Positions 23,268-34,886 of a stretch of 64,000 nt of DNA are shown here, piece by piece. The stretch's first letter is position 1. The number at the start of each line of letters is the position of its first letter. The translations under genes and the position numbers were made by a program. This DNA is from Spirodela intermedia (lineage: Eukaryota > Streptophyta > Magnoliopsida > Alismatales > Araceae): contig LR746269.1 in assembly GCA_902729315.2 (NCBI GenBank), positions 253,001 to 317,000 of the forward strand, given 5' to 3'. Below the pieces are notes generated by a model. The model had not been told where the DNA came from. It did not search any database and saw nothing but the letters and a program-made list of their open reading frames with translations.

Positions 23268-24075
23268 GGTAGGTAGGCAGGCCCCCTTCTCCCGCGCTTC
23301 CTCCTGCTCTCGTCCATTGTTGTATGGCGTATCTAGCTCCCATCAGGCGACGATTGATTAACATGAAGGCTGCTTCTTGACGAAGAATTTCATTCCACAA
23401 TTTGTCAGCTTTGTCCTTGCTAATTTATGTTGTAGAGTCTTCATCTGTGGATCTCTCATCCTCTACCCCATGCTTCACCATGAATCATGAAACCGGTGGG
23501 ACTCGCCCAAGGTTACCCCATCACCCTGCGATTTCTCTCGTGGGATGGTTTGATCCATTGATTCCCTCCATTTCTTCTATCGCTGCCCTCTGTTCATCTC
23601 GACTCGTATTCATGTTCCGGGTGGAAGGGCCTCCTGCTCTGAGCTATGCTGGATGAACTGAATAATTTCTCGAACCATGGTTCAGCATCTGTCGAACTAT
23701 GCATCAGATGATCCAAATGATTGACCCAAATGCGGCAAAAATCTGTGGTGGGGCCTCACGAATCTCTGCTCTACGATGGTTGTTCTGCGATGCTAAGAAT
23801 ATCCTTCTGCAGTGGCTAGCAACTGGATGCCATTATGTTCTTCGTGCCATCATCTGTTGACAATCACGGTGGAATGCTGGTATCAGAGCCCTGTTCTTCA
23901 TGATTATCTGATGAGTAGTGGTTCTTCTTAATGTGTTTCTGGTTCGAATGAAGGAATGGAGCTTTTTTTTTTTCTGTTCTTGTTCATTGTGACAGTAGAA
24001 TCACCGAGTTGCCCGATTCCGCCTCCATCGTTTGTTCTTCAGAAACGTCGTCTTCCCTCATATCATACAACCATG

Positions 24076-24141
<66 letters not shown>

Positions 24142-24495
24142 GGTTGACCTCTCATCGCTTGGCCCAGCTGTCAATGAAGGAGGCGCGTCCGTCTCCATTC
24201 TCGAAGCAATCTCCAGTACTAACTTGCAGTTCATCAAGCCGATCGGAGGGAGAGCTCAGTCGACCGTTGCGGCGGTCTTTCCTGTAGAGAGACAGCGGAG
24301 AGGGGAGGGAGAGTCCCCCTCGATGGTCGCGTTTGATGGGTTGACACGTGGCTGGGCTTGGGGGCGATCAAATCCCGGGATTCTTCCCGCCTGAAATGGG
24401 CACCTATATAAACACGGGTCTTGGGGAAGATTCCTGGCACTCTCCTGTGCAATTGATGCGCTCTGCTCTCTCATCCACGGCGCCTACGCAGGACG
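23268..24495. other. Intergenic between trihelix and coiled-coil genes, with long (CT)n
   Basis: Trihelix 3' flank, then mixed sequence with no gene recognised. A 60-base (CT)n run lies at 24080-24139. Near the right end, CCTATATAAACACG (about 24402-24415) is a convincing TATA box about 80-95 bases upstream of the next start codon. Confidence 0.6.
24080..24139 (+). repeat. (CT)30 microsatellite
   Basis: About 30 uninterrupted CT units, the longest pure dinucleotide run seen in the window, roughly 260 bases upstream of the TATA box of the next gene. Confidence 0.95.
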
Positions 24496-25680
24496 ATGGA
24501 GGAGAGCGAACTGGCACTCTCCAAGTCGCCTGCGCGGGAGGCTTCGCCTTCGCCTCCGGAGGCTGAATCTCTCCTGGCTGCTCTTGTCTATGGTAGGACG
24601 CCCTGAAACCATTGATCCGCGGCTGTCTCGCTTTGTTTTCCGGCGTTCTCTCCGTGGTAGGTTCATCTCTGACGAAGCGATTTTCGTTTTCGACGCTGGA
24701 GAGTGTTTAGCACTCCGTGTGTTTTTCTTCTCATCTCCGACGGCTGCTTTGAAGTGAGGAGGATTGGAGCGAAGTAGCGACGCACGGACCGAGACCCGGT
24801 CTCATCGCCGATCCATGCGAGATTTCCTTGGCATGCTAGGTTTTCAATAATTGCTACAGATCTCATTAGTTGGTGGATAAATACACTTTCATCGACTTGA
24901 ATATCCATCCAATTATTCCAATTCTGAATTCTCATGGATCCGGCTAGGGTTGTCTATACGAGCCAACTATCTGATCTCGATACCTAGTCCTCTGCATGCA
25001 AGCACTGTTTAGATTTTATGACCACAGGGAGCGGATTAGGTTGGCATGTACTCGCGATATAATCAACAATTTCCCGTCCAAGTAACAAAAGGATTGTATG
25101 ATAATCGTGTGGAGATGCACGCTTTGTTCATCCACGGAATCGAACCGGTTCGAGGGATGTGATGAATCATTTCTCCAGTAAAGCAGGATGTGAACAATGA
25201 GGCAAATAAGATTTACTATTATAAGACATAGAAGCCTTCTTCATGCTCTTGTGGCTGATCGATGAACGACGAGCCTATTATTTATTGAATAATCTCCCTG
25301 TTTCTGGCTTCCGCGCTAAAAACAGTCGGGTAAATGCGTTCTTATCTTTTCCTTTTACTACTATAATGTGTTTCTCCATCAATGCAGACGTGTCACAGCA
25401 GGTGCAGTCAGTTCTAGAAAGCATGCTCAAGCTGACAAGGTTAGAGACGCATCACAGTCGCATGTTATTTTTTCTCGTCGGCGTACCCTTTTTTGTCTCA
25501 CAAAAATAAATAAAAATCAACAGTAGTATCCACCAAACGTCCAATCGAATAACGGAAGAAATGATGAAGTGCAAGGAGACGGTCGAAGAGAAGAGGAAAG
25601 CGCTGGATGAGGAGAAAGACTGCGTTCAGAAGGCAGCTTACGACGCCTTGCAGATGCTCACGGCCCAGGAATTCAGCTAG
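24496..25680 (+). CDS. Small conserved-looking coiled-coil protein, function unknown
   Basis: Three short exons, 24496-24592, 25388-25439 and 25524-25680, join in phase to 101 aa. Each junction is GT-AG and the joined frame is open to a TAG. A TATA box (about 24404) lies at the right distance. Residues 1-32 are Ser/Pro/Glu-rich. Residues 33-101 form one predicted helical stretch (VSQQVQSVLESMLKL, then RITEEMMKCKETVEEKRK and EEKDCVQKAAYDAL), heptad-like and without a membrane segment or signal. I do not recognise the family with certainty. The layout resembles small subunits of multiprotein complexes with one coiled coil, but no role is assigned. Exon 1 is GC-rich and the later ones AT-richer. 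Confidence 0.7.
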
Positions 25681-26259
25681 AAGCAGCAGTTGGACGCTCC
25701 GGCAACCGCGGCGATTTACGGCTCTTCTTGGATCGGACGGATGAAATAAACCGTGAGTCCCTCTCATACGATCACCCAAGTTGACGCGATCTCTACGTTC
25801 CGTTGTTTCGTGCTCAATTCGAACTTTCTTCTCTCAAATGATTACTCGGACACTGGTAGACATTTTTTGCTCTGCTTTTTCAAAGAACCCCCCCCCCCCC
25901 CATTTGCGAACAAGCTACTCCCCCTGATGTTCTTCTGGCCGGCCGGGGAGCCCCGAGCACGTGCGCAAGGGTCCTTGCCCGCACGTACGGGTGCCTCCGT
26001 CACAGGGCCTCTCATCTTCACCGTCCGATGCTCTGCGGATGGTCGGTCACAGCGAGAGATTTGCCCTCCTGAAATCACACCATGTCCGGAAAGACAAAGG
26101 CGGTAGGGACCCGTCCTCGCGTGGTCCGCGCCCCCTCCGCCGGCAATGATGAACAAGCGGTTACTGACGGGCGACTATGAGCCGACGCACCCCTGCCGCC
26201 GACGGTTACAATCCCTGTCAACAGCGTCGTCGGGTTCACGCCGGTGAGCGCCTTCAACC

Positions 26260-26307
<48 letters not shown>

Positions 26308-27069
26308 GTGAGCGATTGATAGCAGGAGGGAAGGGAAGGGAAAGGAAAGATAAAAGGACGAGCGAGTCATGACTTCCCCCTTCCTCCTCTTCCCCTTTTT
26401 GAACTCTGCTGCGGAGCGACACGAACTATCAAATTTTGCAGAAAGTCCCTGCCCTTTCGCCTTTTTCAGGGTGGTCGGCCTCTGGGAATTTTCTCTCCGC
26501 CCACACCCCCCCCCACACCCCCCCCGCTCCACTTTTCTTTCTTACTTATTCACCCTCCGGAAGATAAGGGGTGCCGCTAGCGGATCCGACCGAGACCCGT
26601 CCCAGTTAATGAACGGTACGGGCCGATGCCTTTACTCTATCAACAACCAATAGTAATAATAACAATAATAATACCAATAATACCACTAATAAATTGATAA
26701 TATTTTCATGTAATATGGTTAAGTCTGAATATTTCGCATGCTTTCCGGGGCCCATGTACGACCGGGCGAGCCGAGCCCAGTGGGCCGCACGTGTCGGTAG
26801 ACAACAGCAGACATCATCTGGCTCCGCCGTCGATCGTCTCATCTCACGGCGCAGGCATTAAATACGTGGGGCGATCGGGTCTGATCATTCAGAGCGATCT
26901 GACGGCCCCTATGTCCTCAGCGCACTCCATGTCAGTGCGTCTCAGGTGGTGGCCCATTGCTAACGTATGCAGAACGGAGCTGGCCTCGTCCTCCTGACAA
27001 CCACGAACTGTAAGGGTGAGTCTCAGTCACGGAGGAGTACTTCTCAAGCCTCCTCGATTTCCATGCCTC

Positions 27070-27103
<34 letters not shown>

Positions 27104-27256
27104 CAACGGTGGTGAATTGTACGCCGGCATTCCAGTATCCTCTGCGATGGAAAGAAGAAGAAGAAGAAGAAGAAGAAGAAGAGGGGAGGGAGGAAGGAAG
27201 GGAAAAAATTATTTTTTCTCTCTTGGATGATGATCCCCGGCGGCGGCGAGCCCACT
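25681..27256. other. Intergenic between two convergent genes, with microsatellites
   Basis: Contains a (C)n run (about 25889-25902), (CT)n at about 26258-26309, an A/T-rich (AAT)n-like patch (26650-26700), (GA)n at 27074-27101 and (GAA)n at about 27150-27181. The short open frames come from these repeats. No gene is recognised. Confidence 0.6.
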
Positions 27257-28061
27257 TCAGGAGGACGGACAGTAACAATCCTCCACCGCGTCCTCTTCTT
27301 CGTCCGGCATCCCCAGCGCGCGGCAGCCGCTGCTGCAGAAGGCCATCTCCCCTCTGCAGAGGAGGACAAGCGACAGGCGTGAACAACGGAGAAGCACTTG
27401 GACTCAGAAATCCCACCCCTCCCCACCCACCCATTCATTCATCGCCTGCTCCATCGGCGATGCGAGAGGTACACTACCTGTAAATGTAGACGTCCCTCCC
27501 TTCCAGGTCCCTCTTGCAGAGATGGCAGGCCTTGAGGAACTCCTCCGGCGTCGGCAGCGGTGCCGGCGGCTCCTCCTCGGGGCACGCCACCGTCCACTCC
27601 AGCCATCTTCTTCCCCCTCCTCCGTCGCCGGCGTGGCTCCCCACGACGCGGTCCCCGAAGATGTGCGTGGTCCCAGGGTTTTCACCTCCGCGGTAGATTA
27701 CGCAGGTGTAGTCCTCAGAGCGCTCGATGGGGACTCGCAGAGCTGAGTTGACCTGCGTAGTCGGTGCTCTGAGAGGAGGAGCGGAGACTGGCAGCTTGGC
27801 GGCCATGGATTCGGTGCCCTGGAGGAGGAGGAGCAGGTCGGCCAGGCCGAGGGCGGCCCTGTCCAAGGCCGGCGGCGATCGAGGAGACCGGAAGGCCTTG
27901 CCGTCGAGGGGAGAGGTGGGGCTCCTCGCCGGCTCCTGCTCCGGCGGCCCCTTCGTCAACCCGATGAAGAGAGCGGGCACGCCGAAGAAGGATATCACCT
28001 TCGTCGGTTTGCTCCCGTCGGCCATCACGGTCTCTTCCTCCCCACTTGCCGTCGTCCCCAT
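27257..28061 (-). CDS. FCS-Like Zinc finger (FLZ, DUF581) protein
   Basis: Two coding exons on the minus strand, 28061-27478 and 27353-27257, give 226 aa. The FLZ domain straddles the intron: FLKACHLCKRDLEGRDVYIYR ends exon 1 (given here as the Cys-x2-Cys half, split after YIYR) and GEMAFCSSGCRALGM opens exon 2, with the diagnostic Phe-Cys-Ser. FLZ proteins are plant-specific scaffolds that bind SnRK1 kinase subunits in energy and stress signalling (family knowledge). Upstream, an in-frame ATG at 28259 followed by a GT at 28241 and a CAG acceptor before 28064 could add the residues MAFAPQR; the start at 28061 is the conservative choice. The tail after the domain is short and acidic (EEEDAVED), ending CYCPSS. 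Confidence 0.9.
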
Positions 28062-28274
28062 CCTCTGAAACAAGAGACCGACAGCAAGAGAGAGAGTAAG
28101 TGCAGAAGAGGGAGAAACTCGGCGGTTCCAACGGACGACGAGCTCTTCCGGTGAGGGCACAGGCGACCACCTCGAGCTTCATCGTAAAAACAGATTGACG
28201 AGGGAGAGAAGAGGACGGAGAAGAAGAAGGGATCAATCGACCTGAGGAGCGAAAGCCATGGGACGGGAACTAGT

Positions 28275-28276
<2 letters not shown>

Positions 28277-28327
<51 letters not shown>
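28277..28327 (-). repeat. (GA)n microsatellite upstream of FLZ gene
   Basis: Pure dinucleotide run about 20 bases upstream of the alternative FLZ start at 28259. On the FLZ sense strand it reads (CT)n and so lies in the promoter or leader. Confidence 0.95.
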
Positions 28328-28329
<2 letters not shown>

Positions 28330-29234
28330 AGTGAAGAGAGCCAAGCAGCCGGAGAAAGGGGCGAGGGCCGGACAGTGCTCCTCATCGAAAGGGGACGCGA
28401 GCCTCCGAATATAGAGAGAGAAACAGTGACACAAAGAGATCGTACATAGGAATAGACGAGAAATGCAGGAGAAACCTACTTCCTCTCTCTTCCTCTCTCT
28501 CTCTCTCCTATCTATCTATCGACAGAGCTGCTGAGGAGAGAAACCTGTCACATGAAAGTGGAGATAGATTGAGGGCCCGAGTCTTGCGCTGCACTGCTCT
28601 CTCTCTCTCTCCTCTCTCCCTCTTTCTCTGTCATGCACACGGACGCACCTCTCGCTCTCCCGCGGGTATCCCCAACACGAGGGTCGGGGGCCCACATACG
28701 ATGTTCTTTTGTCAGAGATGGGCCCCGCTCTGTTTATTACTATTATTATCACAAGTACTCGCACCATAATAAGCATCATCATCATCATCATTACCGTCGT
28801 GGCGAGGAATCCGTCCAGTGGGCCTTGCTTTTTCGGCGATGGGCGTTGTCTCCTTCCGCAGCTAATGCGGGCGCTTCCCCCCGATTAATTACCGAGATAA
28901 TCCGTAATTAATCATTAATTCTGGCGGTGCCTCCTCCAGCAGTGTCTCATCCCGTCCATCCTCATCATTCTCCATTCCGCCACGTGGCACCGGACAACGG
29001 GCTGCCGTGACGGCGGGCAAGTGAGATCTCTACCATGATTATTTCTTCCGATCTCCCATGAAGTCACCAAATCTCCAACTGTGACACGTCACCGGTCATC
29101 ATTGACTGGCTCGTCACCGATCTCCTTACACGCGATTTGTGTCTTCGGACAAGGTTCGTACTCCTGCCGTCGACTAGGCACGTGATCACCCTTCCGAACC
29201 CCGAATTAGTAAATTCCCACCCATAACGCTCCAC

Positions 29235-29278
29235 CCTCTCTCTCTCTCTCTCTCTCTCTCTCCCCTAATTGATGACGA

Positions 29279-29316
<38 letters not shown>
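29235..29316. repeat. (CT)n ... (GA)n inverted dinucleotide pair
   Basis: A CT run (29235-29262) and a GA run (29282-29316) are separated by about 19 bases. They are complementary over at least 26 bases and could fold as a hairpin. Confidence 0.9.
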
Positions 29317-29318
<2 letters not shown>

Positions 29319-30217
29319 ACCTACCGAAGCTTGCCATCATCGTATTAATTATGATTAATCCACGATCTTCATTCTTGAAATGTCAAAAAATTGATCATTT
29401 ATGAAAAATAGCCTCGGGACACGTGGCGGAGGGGCATGCTTCTGCAATATGGGCCATGGGCTTCGTAGCGATCTGCCCAGGGATATCTCGTAGCCCTCCA
29501 GGGCCAACATTTAGGTCGCTTTTTGTGCCTTGCCCAAGCCCAATATTCCGAGCCCATTTAGAAGATTGAGGAGAACGGAGGACAGTTGGGCCTAATGGAC
29601 TGATGTGAGTGGTTTTAAGGCCTTAATGAGCTGGTCCCCAGTGGAGACCGTGCAGTGGGCCCACTCATGCTTACTATTTTGGGCTTCCATATTACTGTTC
29701 ATAGGGACGGCCCATAATGAAAAGCGTTTCCCCTCTCTACCATGATTGCCCCTACAATCAGGATTGGAGGTCGCCATTTCGTAATGCCACGTGTCATCCT
29801 CTCGATTAATCAAACCTTGATTTACTGTGGAATTGACCACGCCATCTCGCCGTCCGGTGCGCAAACTGATGGATAGATAAATCCCTCTCGTCAATACTCT
29901 GGTCAACCCGGGTCAGATGATTTCTCCGTTGACCCCATCTCGGGGAACACCCGAACGCCGTCTTCGATGGGAACGTGGCAAAAGAACAGGCAAACTCCAA
30001 TCTTTCTAGAACGGATATCCCGAGATCTTAATAGATTTCTGAGTAAAATTCTATATTTAGATCGATTACCTGGCATCCACGTGGCAATACAGACCTCACT
30101 CAGCCCTTAACCCCGCCCCCCCTTCTTCTCCCGCTACTAATACGGGCCCGCTCTCCCTCCCCGCGAAGAACTAACTCGCTCTCTCTCTCTCTCTTCTGTT
30201 CTCACTCTCTCACTTCC

Positions 30218-33200
30218 ATGGGCACCCACGAGGGGAATCGGCGCAGGGTGGAACTGTCGAAGAGGAGGACCTTCGGGGAGTCCTTGAAGGCGTCTCTGAA
30301 GGACATCTTCTTCCCCGACGACCCATTCCGGCAGCTCCTTGGCCAGCCGCCGTGGAGCAGGGCGTGGAGGGCCCTCAAGTACGTCGTCCCCTTCCTCGAG
30401 TGGGCGCCCAACTACACCCTCCACAAGCTCCGTTACGACGTCCTCGCCGGCATCACCATCGCCGGCCTCGCTATCCCCCAGGGAATCAGCTACGCCCGCC
30501 TCGCAGACCTCCCTCCCATCTACGGTCTCTGTGAGTATAACAACTGCCACGCAGGTTTATAGAGAGAGAAAGAGAGAGAGAGATAATGCCGGTTTCTTCC
30601 TGTAGATCCGAGCTTTGTGCCGCCGTTGGTCTACGCCCTGTTCGGGAGCTCCAAGGACTTGGCCGTGGGCCCCGTCGCCGCCGCGTCGCTGCTGCTGGCG
30701 TCCATCATCGGGGAGGCGGTGCAACCCGAAGAGAACCCCTCTTTGTACCTGCACCTCTTCTTCACTGCGGCGTTCTTCACGGGTGTTTTCCAATTGGCGT
30801 TAGGTTTGTTCAGGTGGGCCTTGGGTTTCTTTCACGGAAGAGGCCGAGATTCAAGGTTTCCGCCCACGACAAGGATCTGATCGGGGTTTCTGGTGGCAGG
30901 CTGGGAATCCTGGTCGACTTCCTGTCGCGGTCGACGATAGTAGGGTTCATGGGAGGGACGGCGTGCATCATCATACTGCAGCAACTCAAAGGAATGTTGG
31001 GGTTGCGGCATTTCACCACAAGCACTGATCTCATCTCCGTCATGAGAGCCATCTTCAACCAGACTCATGAGGTTAGCCCTACGATCCTCGTCCCGGGGAT
31101 TCCATAACCGCCCTGATCTGCTTCTTAGATCGGACATCTCTCTCTCTCTCCCTTTCTCTCTCTCTCTCCTGGGAACACGTCTACTCGCTCTGCGGTTAAC
31201 ACGGCCGTTGACCGGCGGTGGAACCGTTCCGGGAACCGGCGTTACAGTCGGGATCTCATCGGCAAACTGAGAGAGGATGGCAGGCATCTCCTGAAGCTAT
31301 ATCCTCGTAAATAATCTCGTGGTGGCTCCTTCTACAGATGTATAACCGAGCCTTCCGATGAGTGAATCAGTCTGCATTAACTATTATTCTTCTGAGTGAT
31401 ATGCAGTGGAGATGGCAGAGCTCGGTGCTGGGCGTAGGCTTCCTCTGCTTTCTCCTCTCGACGCGCTATCTGGTAATAAGAGAGCCGAGAGGGATTCGCA
31501 GGGCTTAGCGTAATCCAAATGTTCTAAACCAATTAATCCTTTCTTCTCATACGCTTCTTCTTCTCCTCCTCCTTTCCCTCCTCGTCCTTCCCACAAAATG
31601 CAGAAGACAAAGAAACCGAAACTTTTCTGGGTCTCCGCCATCTCCCCGCTTCTGGTGGTGATAATCGGCGGAGCCATCGCCTACGCTGTGCACGGGGAGA
31701 ACGAAGGGATCCCCACAGTTAATCTCCTCCCCATTTCTCTCTCCAATACTACCTCTTTCGGCAATCATCCAGGGCATTGACCATACACCCGGTTTCGTTT
31801 TCTGGGTCGTCATTGATCCTAATATTCTGACAAACTTGGTTCTTTCCTACTTGGCCACATATTCTACTTTCCTTAAGGTCGGTCCTCTGAAGAAGGGTCT
31901 TAACCCGCTGTCCATTGGAACACTGAACTTCGAACCCCGCTACCTGACGACTACCTTGAGGGCGGGCGTCATATCCGGCACCCTTGCGCTGGCAGTAAGA
32001 CTCTTGACCTCTTTCCGGCTACCGCGGCCGCAGGGCGTGCCGTAAGACCGTCTCCTCGTGGACTCGCAGGAGGGGATAGCCGTTGGACGGAGCTTCGCCA
32101 TGTTTAAGAACGACCAGATAGACGGGAACAAGGAGATGGTAGCCTTTGGGATGATGAACATCGCGGGCTCCATGACTTCCTGCTATTTGACAACCGGTGC
32201 GTACTCTACTCTCTTGTCAAAGTTTGTCATATTCTTCTTCGGGATTAATTAAGATGAAATCTATGCTCTGCGAGTGTAGATATAATTTACTTACAGACAT
32301 CTTCTTTACTAGATTGATGCTATAATGTGATTGATTACATGTTTTTCGTTACAAAGAGCGTTGACCGCCGATTCGATAGTATGGATCTGAGGGTTGAGGT
32401 GTGATAAAGTAGGGTTTATACTTGGTCTGGAGAGTGCGTTGACCGTGGGTCGGTAAGTATTGATCTACGTTAGTCTTGTCGTCAATGGGTTTAACACGTT
32501 GACAGATATAAAGAAATGAAGCAGAGATTCTGCCCAGACATGAAAGTGCGTTGACTGTGGTGTTGGGACCGTCACGTAGGCCCCTTTTCAAAGTCAGCAG
32601 TCAACTACAGCGCCGGGTGCCGGACGGCGATGTCGAACGTGGTGATGTCCGCGTGCGTGATGATGGTCCTCCTCCTATTGGCGCCGCTCTTCCAGTACAC
32701 CCCCCTCGTGGCCCTCTCGGCCATCATCATCACGGCCATGGTAGGGCTGATCGAGTACGAGGAGGTCTACCGCCTCTTCAAGGTGGACAAGTTTGACTTC
32801 TGCACCTGCATGGCGGCCTTCATCGGCGTCGTCTTCTTCAGCATGGACATCGGCCTCGCCGTCTCTGTAAGTCTTTTCCCCAACTCCCACAAATTCAACC
32901 CACAAATATAGTACAATAATCCCACATTGACCATGGTTCTTTGTCATATGGATGACCCTTACTGTCTGTAATCTATACGACGTGAAACAGGTCGGCATTT
33001 CGGTTCTCCGAGCTCTTCTGTATGTGGCCAGGCCGGTCCCCTGCAAGCTCGGTCGCCTTCCGGGAGCGGCGGCGTTTCGCGACGTTGAGCAGTACCCTGA
33101 TTCGCAGCCGGTTCCCGGCGTGCTCGCAGTACAGCCGAGCTCCCCGATCTACTTCGCCAACTCCGGCTATATTAGACAGAGGTTTTGTGCTCGTCGACTC

Positions 33201-33858
33201 CCTCCACCCCCGCAAATGATCGGACCTTCTGTTTGCGATAAATTGTGGACTGACCTGCTCTTGACTAGGATTCTGAGGTGGGTCGAGGAGGAAGCGGAGG
33301 GATCGAGAGGGAAGGAGGATGAGCTGCACTACGTCGTGCTTGACATGGGAGGTGGGCCTCGGGTCGCCGAAGGGTGCCGTCGACTGATTCTTTTTGAAGG
33401 CCCGGTGAAATTTTGATCATCGATGGGAGCTTATGATAATGATGATAATGATGGTCATGCAGGCGTCTCCTCCATCGACAAGACGGGGATCGAGATGCTG
33501 CAAGAACTCCAGGCAACTCTCGATAGAAGGGAGATCAAGGTACAGTCTCCATTGTCTGGAACTGTCCGGCCCAGCCCCGATGAGAGAGAGAGAGATGGGC
33601 TCGGTCGGACCGGACACCAACGACCCTGAATATATGCAATCGTTCTGATCCTTTTCCTAAAAAGGTTTGGTTGTCTCACCCTTCCAGCTGGCGATGGCGA
33701 ACCCAAGGATAGAGGTGGCAGAGAAAATGGTGGCTTCAAACTTCATTGGGAGGATCGGAAGCGACTGGGTCTTCCTCTCGGTCGAGGAGGCAGTGGAGGC
33801 CTGTCGCTTCGTCATGCACGAGACACCACCACCCGCAGATGGACCTCAGAGATCCTAG
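30218..33858 (+). CDS. Sulfate transporter, SULTR3 group (closest to SULTR3;1/3;2)
   Basis: SLC26/SulP anion transporter. Exons: 30218-30530, 30606-30813, 30900-31071, 31407-31472, 31604-31717, 31878-31994, 32070-32196, 32580-32866, 32991-33181, 33269-33351, 33463-33539, 33688-33858, about 641 aa, normal for the family. The membrane domain contains the SulP signature AIPQGISYARLADLPPIYGLY, then GSSKDLAVGPVA, EGIAVGRSFA and AVNYSAGCRTAMSNV. The STAS domain (about 500-625) has HYVVLDM and VSSIDKTGIEM. Sequence blocks such as FSxTHEWRW and PLKKGLNPLS point to group 3. Some group 3 members act in plastid envelopes (family knowledge); location here is not shown. Intron 7 holds three GCGTTGAC repeats. 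Exon phases agree throughout. Confidence 0.94.
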
Positions 33859-34153
33859 AGGGAGAGAGGAGGAGGAGGAGGAAGATTCTACAGTTGTACA
33901 GAGGGGTGTTCATGTATCAAGTAAATTGGACATTGGCTTTTCGTGCAGTTAAACGTGGATGAGTTGCCTCCTGCGAGCTACTCTCATGTGGCGTTGGGTC
34001 TTTCAGGATTTGCCACGCTGGCGCTGAAGCCTGCTCGATCCGGCACTCATTTTGCCTCAACTTGAGAAATCGGGCCCTACAATAGATGGCTGGCCGGGCT
34101 GAGGGCTATATAAAAGCCTGTAAATTCACATTCCTATGAAGCCCATGCTTGAC

Positions 34154-34196
<43 letters not shown>

Positions 34197-34886
34197 CAAA
34201 ATTTTATTTATAGAGTCGTAAAAAAAATACAAATGAAGCCCAGGCAACTTCAATTGTGTTTATTGATAAATTATTCATTAGGAAATAATACAAAAAAATG
34301 AGGGCATATTCCCAGAACTTGACTCCGATGATGCGATCCAATGAGCATCACAAGTGGGGCTCCATTTCATGGCAATTTTCTAGATTAATGCTCAGATTAG
34401 TCGTCTTAACCGACACCCGTCGGTGATTCTCACCAGCTACAGGTGGTGGCCCAGAAATGAAGATCAGGGTTGTGCGTTCATCATCTGAGAAAAACCCACC
34501 GATTTACCATATTGCACTTAAATTTACCAGGCAGCGTAAAGAATAAGTAATAACCCCACACAGAAAGCTCCAAGTAAAATCTTAAAGCAGATAGACACCT
34601 GTTTAGTCTCCTGTAGATCGGAACTTCTGATTCAAGCAAAGAACACCGTCAATCCTGCATATCAAAAAATATGAACTTACGTCGTAACAAAAAAAAAATG
34701 AAGATGAACAGAGAATTTCGACAAAGATGGATGAGAATTTTCGTACATTCTTCCCGATTGGTTAACTGCTTCAATCTTTCCGTTCTGACGATTGATGATT
34801 TCTGGTCTCTGGGTCAAACCCTTTGATGCTTCTCTTTCACCAGGAAAAGGAGTCATCAGCCAATGAAATTTTTTTGCGTCTGGCTT
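33859..34886. other. Intergenic between convergent SULTR and PPR genes
   Basis: Holds the SULTR 3' flank, a (GA)n run at about 34164-34194, and AT-rich sequence that should include the 3' untranslated region of the PPR gene on the minus strand. No other gene is recognised. Confidence 0.55.

Larger units (their letters stand above)
28062..30217. promoter_or_regulatory. Divergent intergenic region between FLZ and SULTR genes
   Basis: Holds the FLZ leader, with a 51-base (GA)n at 28277-28327, and a (CT)n/(GA)n inverted pair at 29235-29262 and 29282-29316. G-box-like CCACGTGG/CACGTGGC sites occur at about 28981 and 29418. A cluster of GGCCCA/TGGGCC elements spans 29449-29720. Near the sulfate transporter start is a (CT)n leader (30178-30194). 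No coding gene is recognised in it. Confidence 0.5.

Noticed and set aside
24080-24139. CRISPR-like or satellite array
   Set aside because: It is a plain dinucleotide microsatellite with no spacers. Nothing in the window has the repeat-spacer layout of a CRISPR array.
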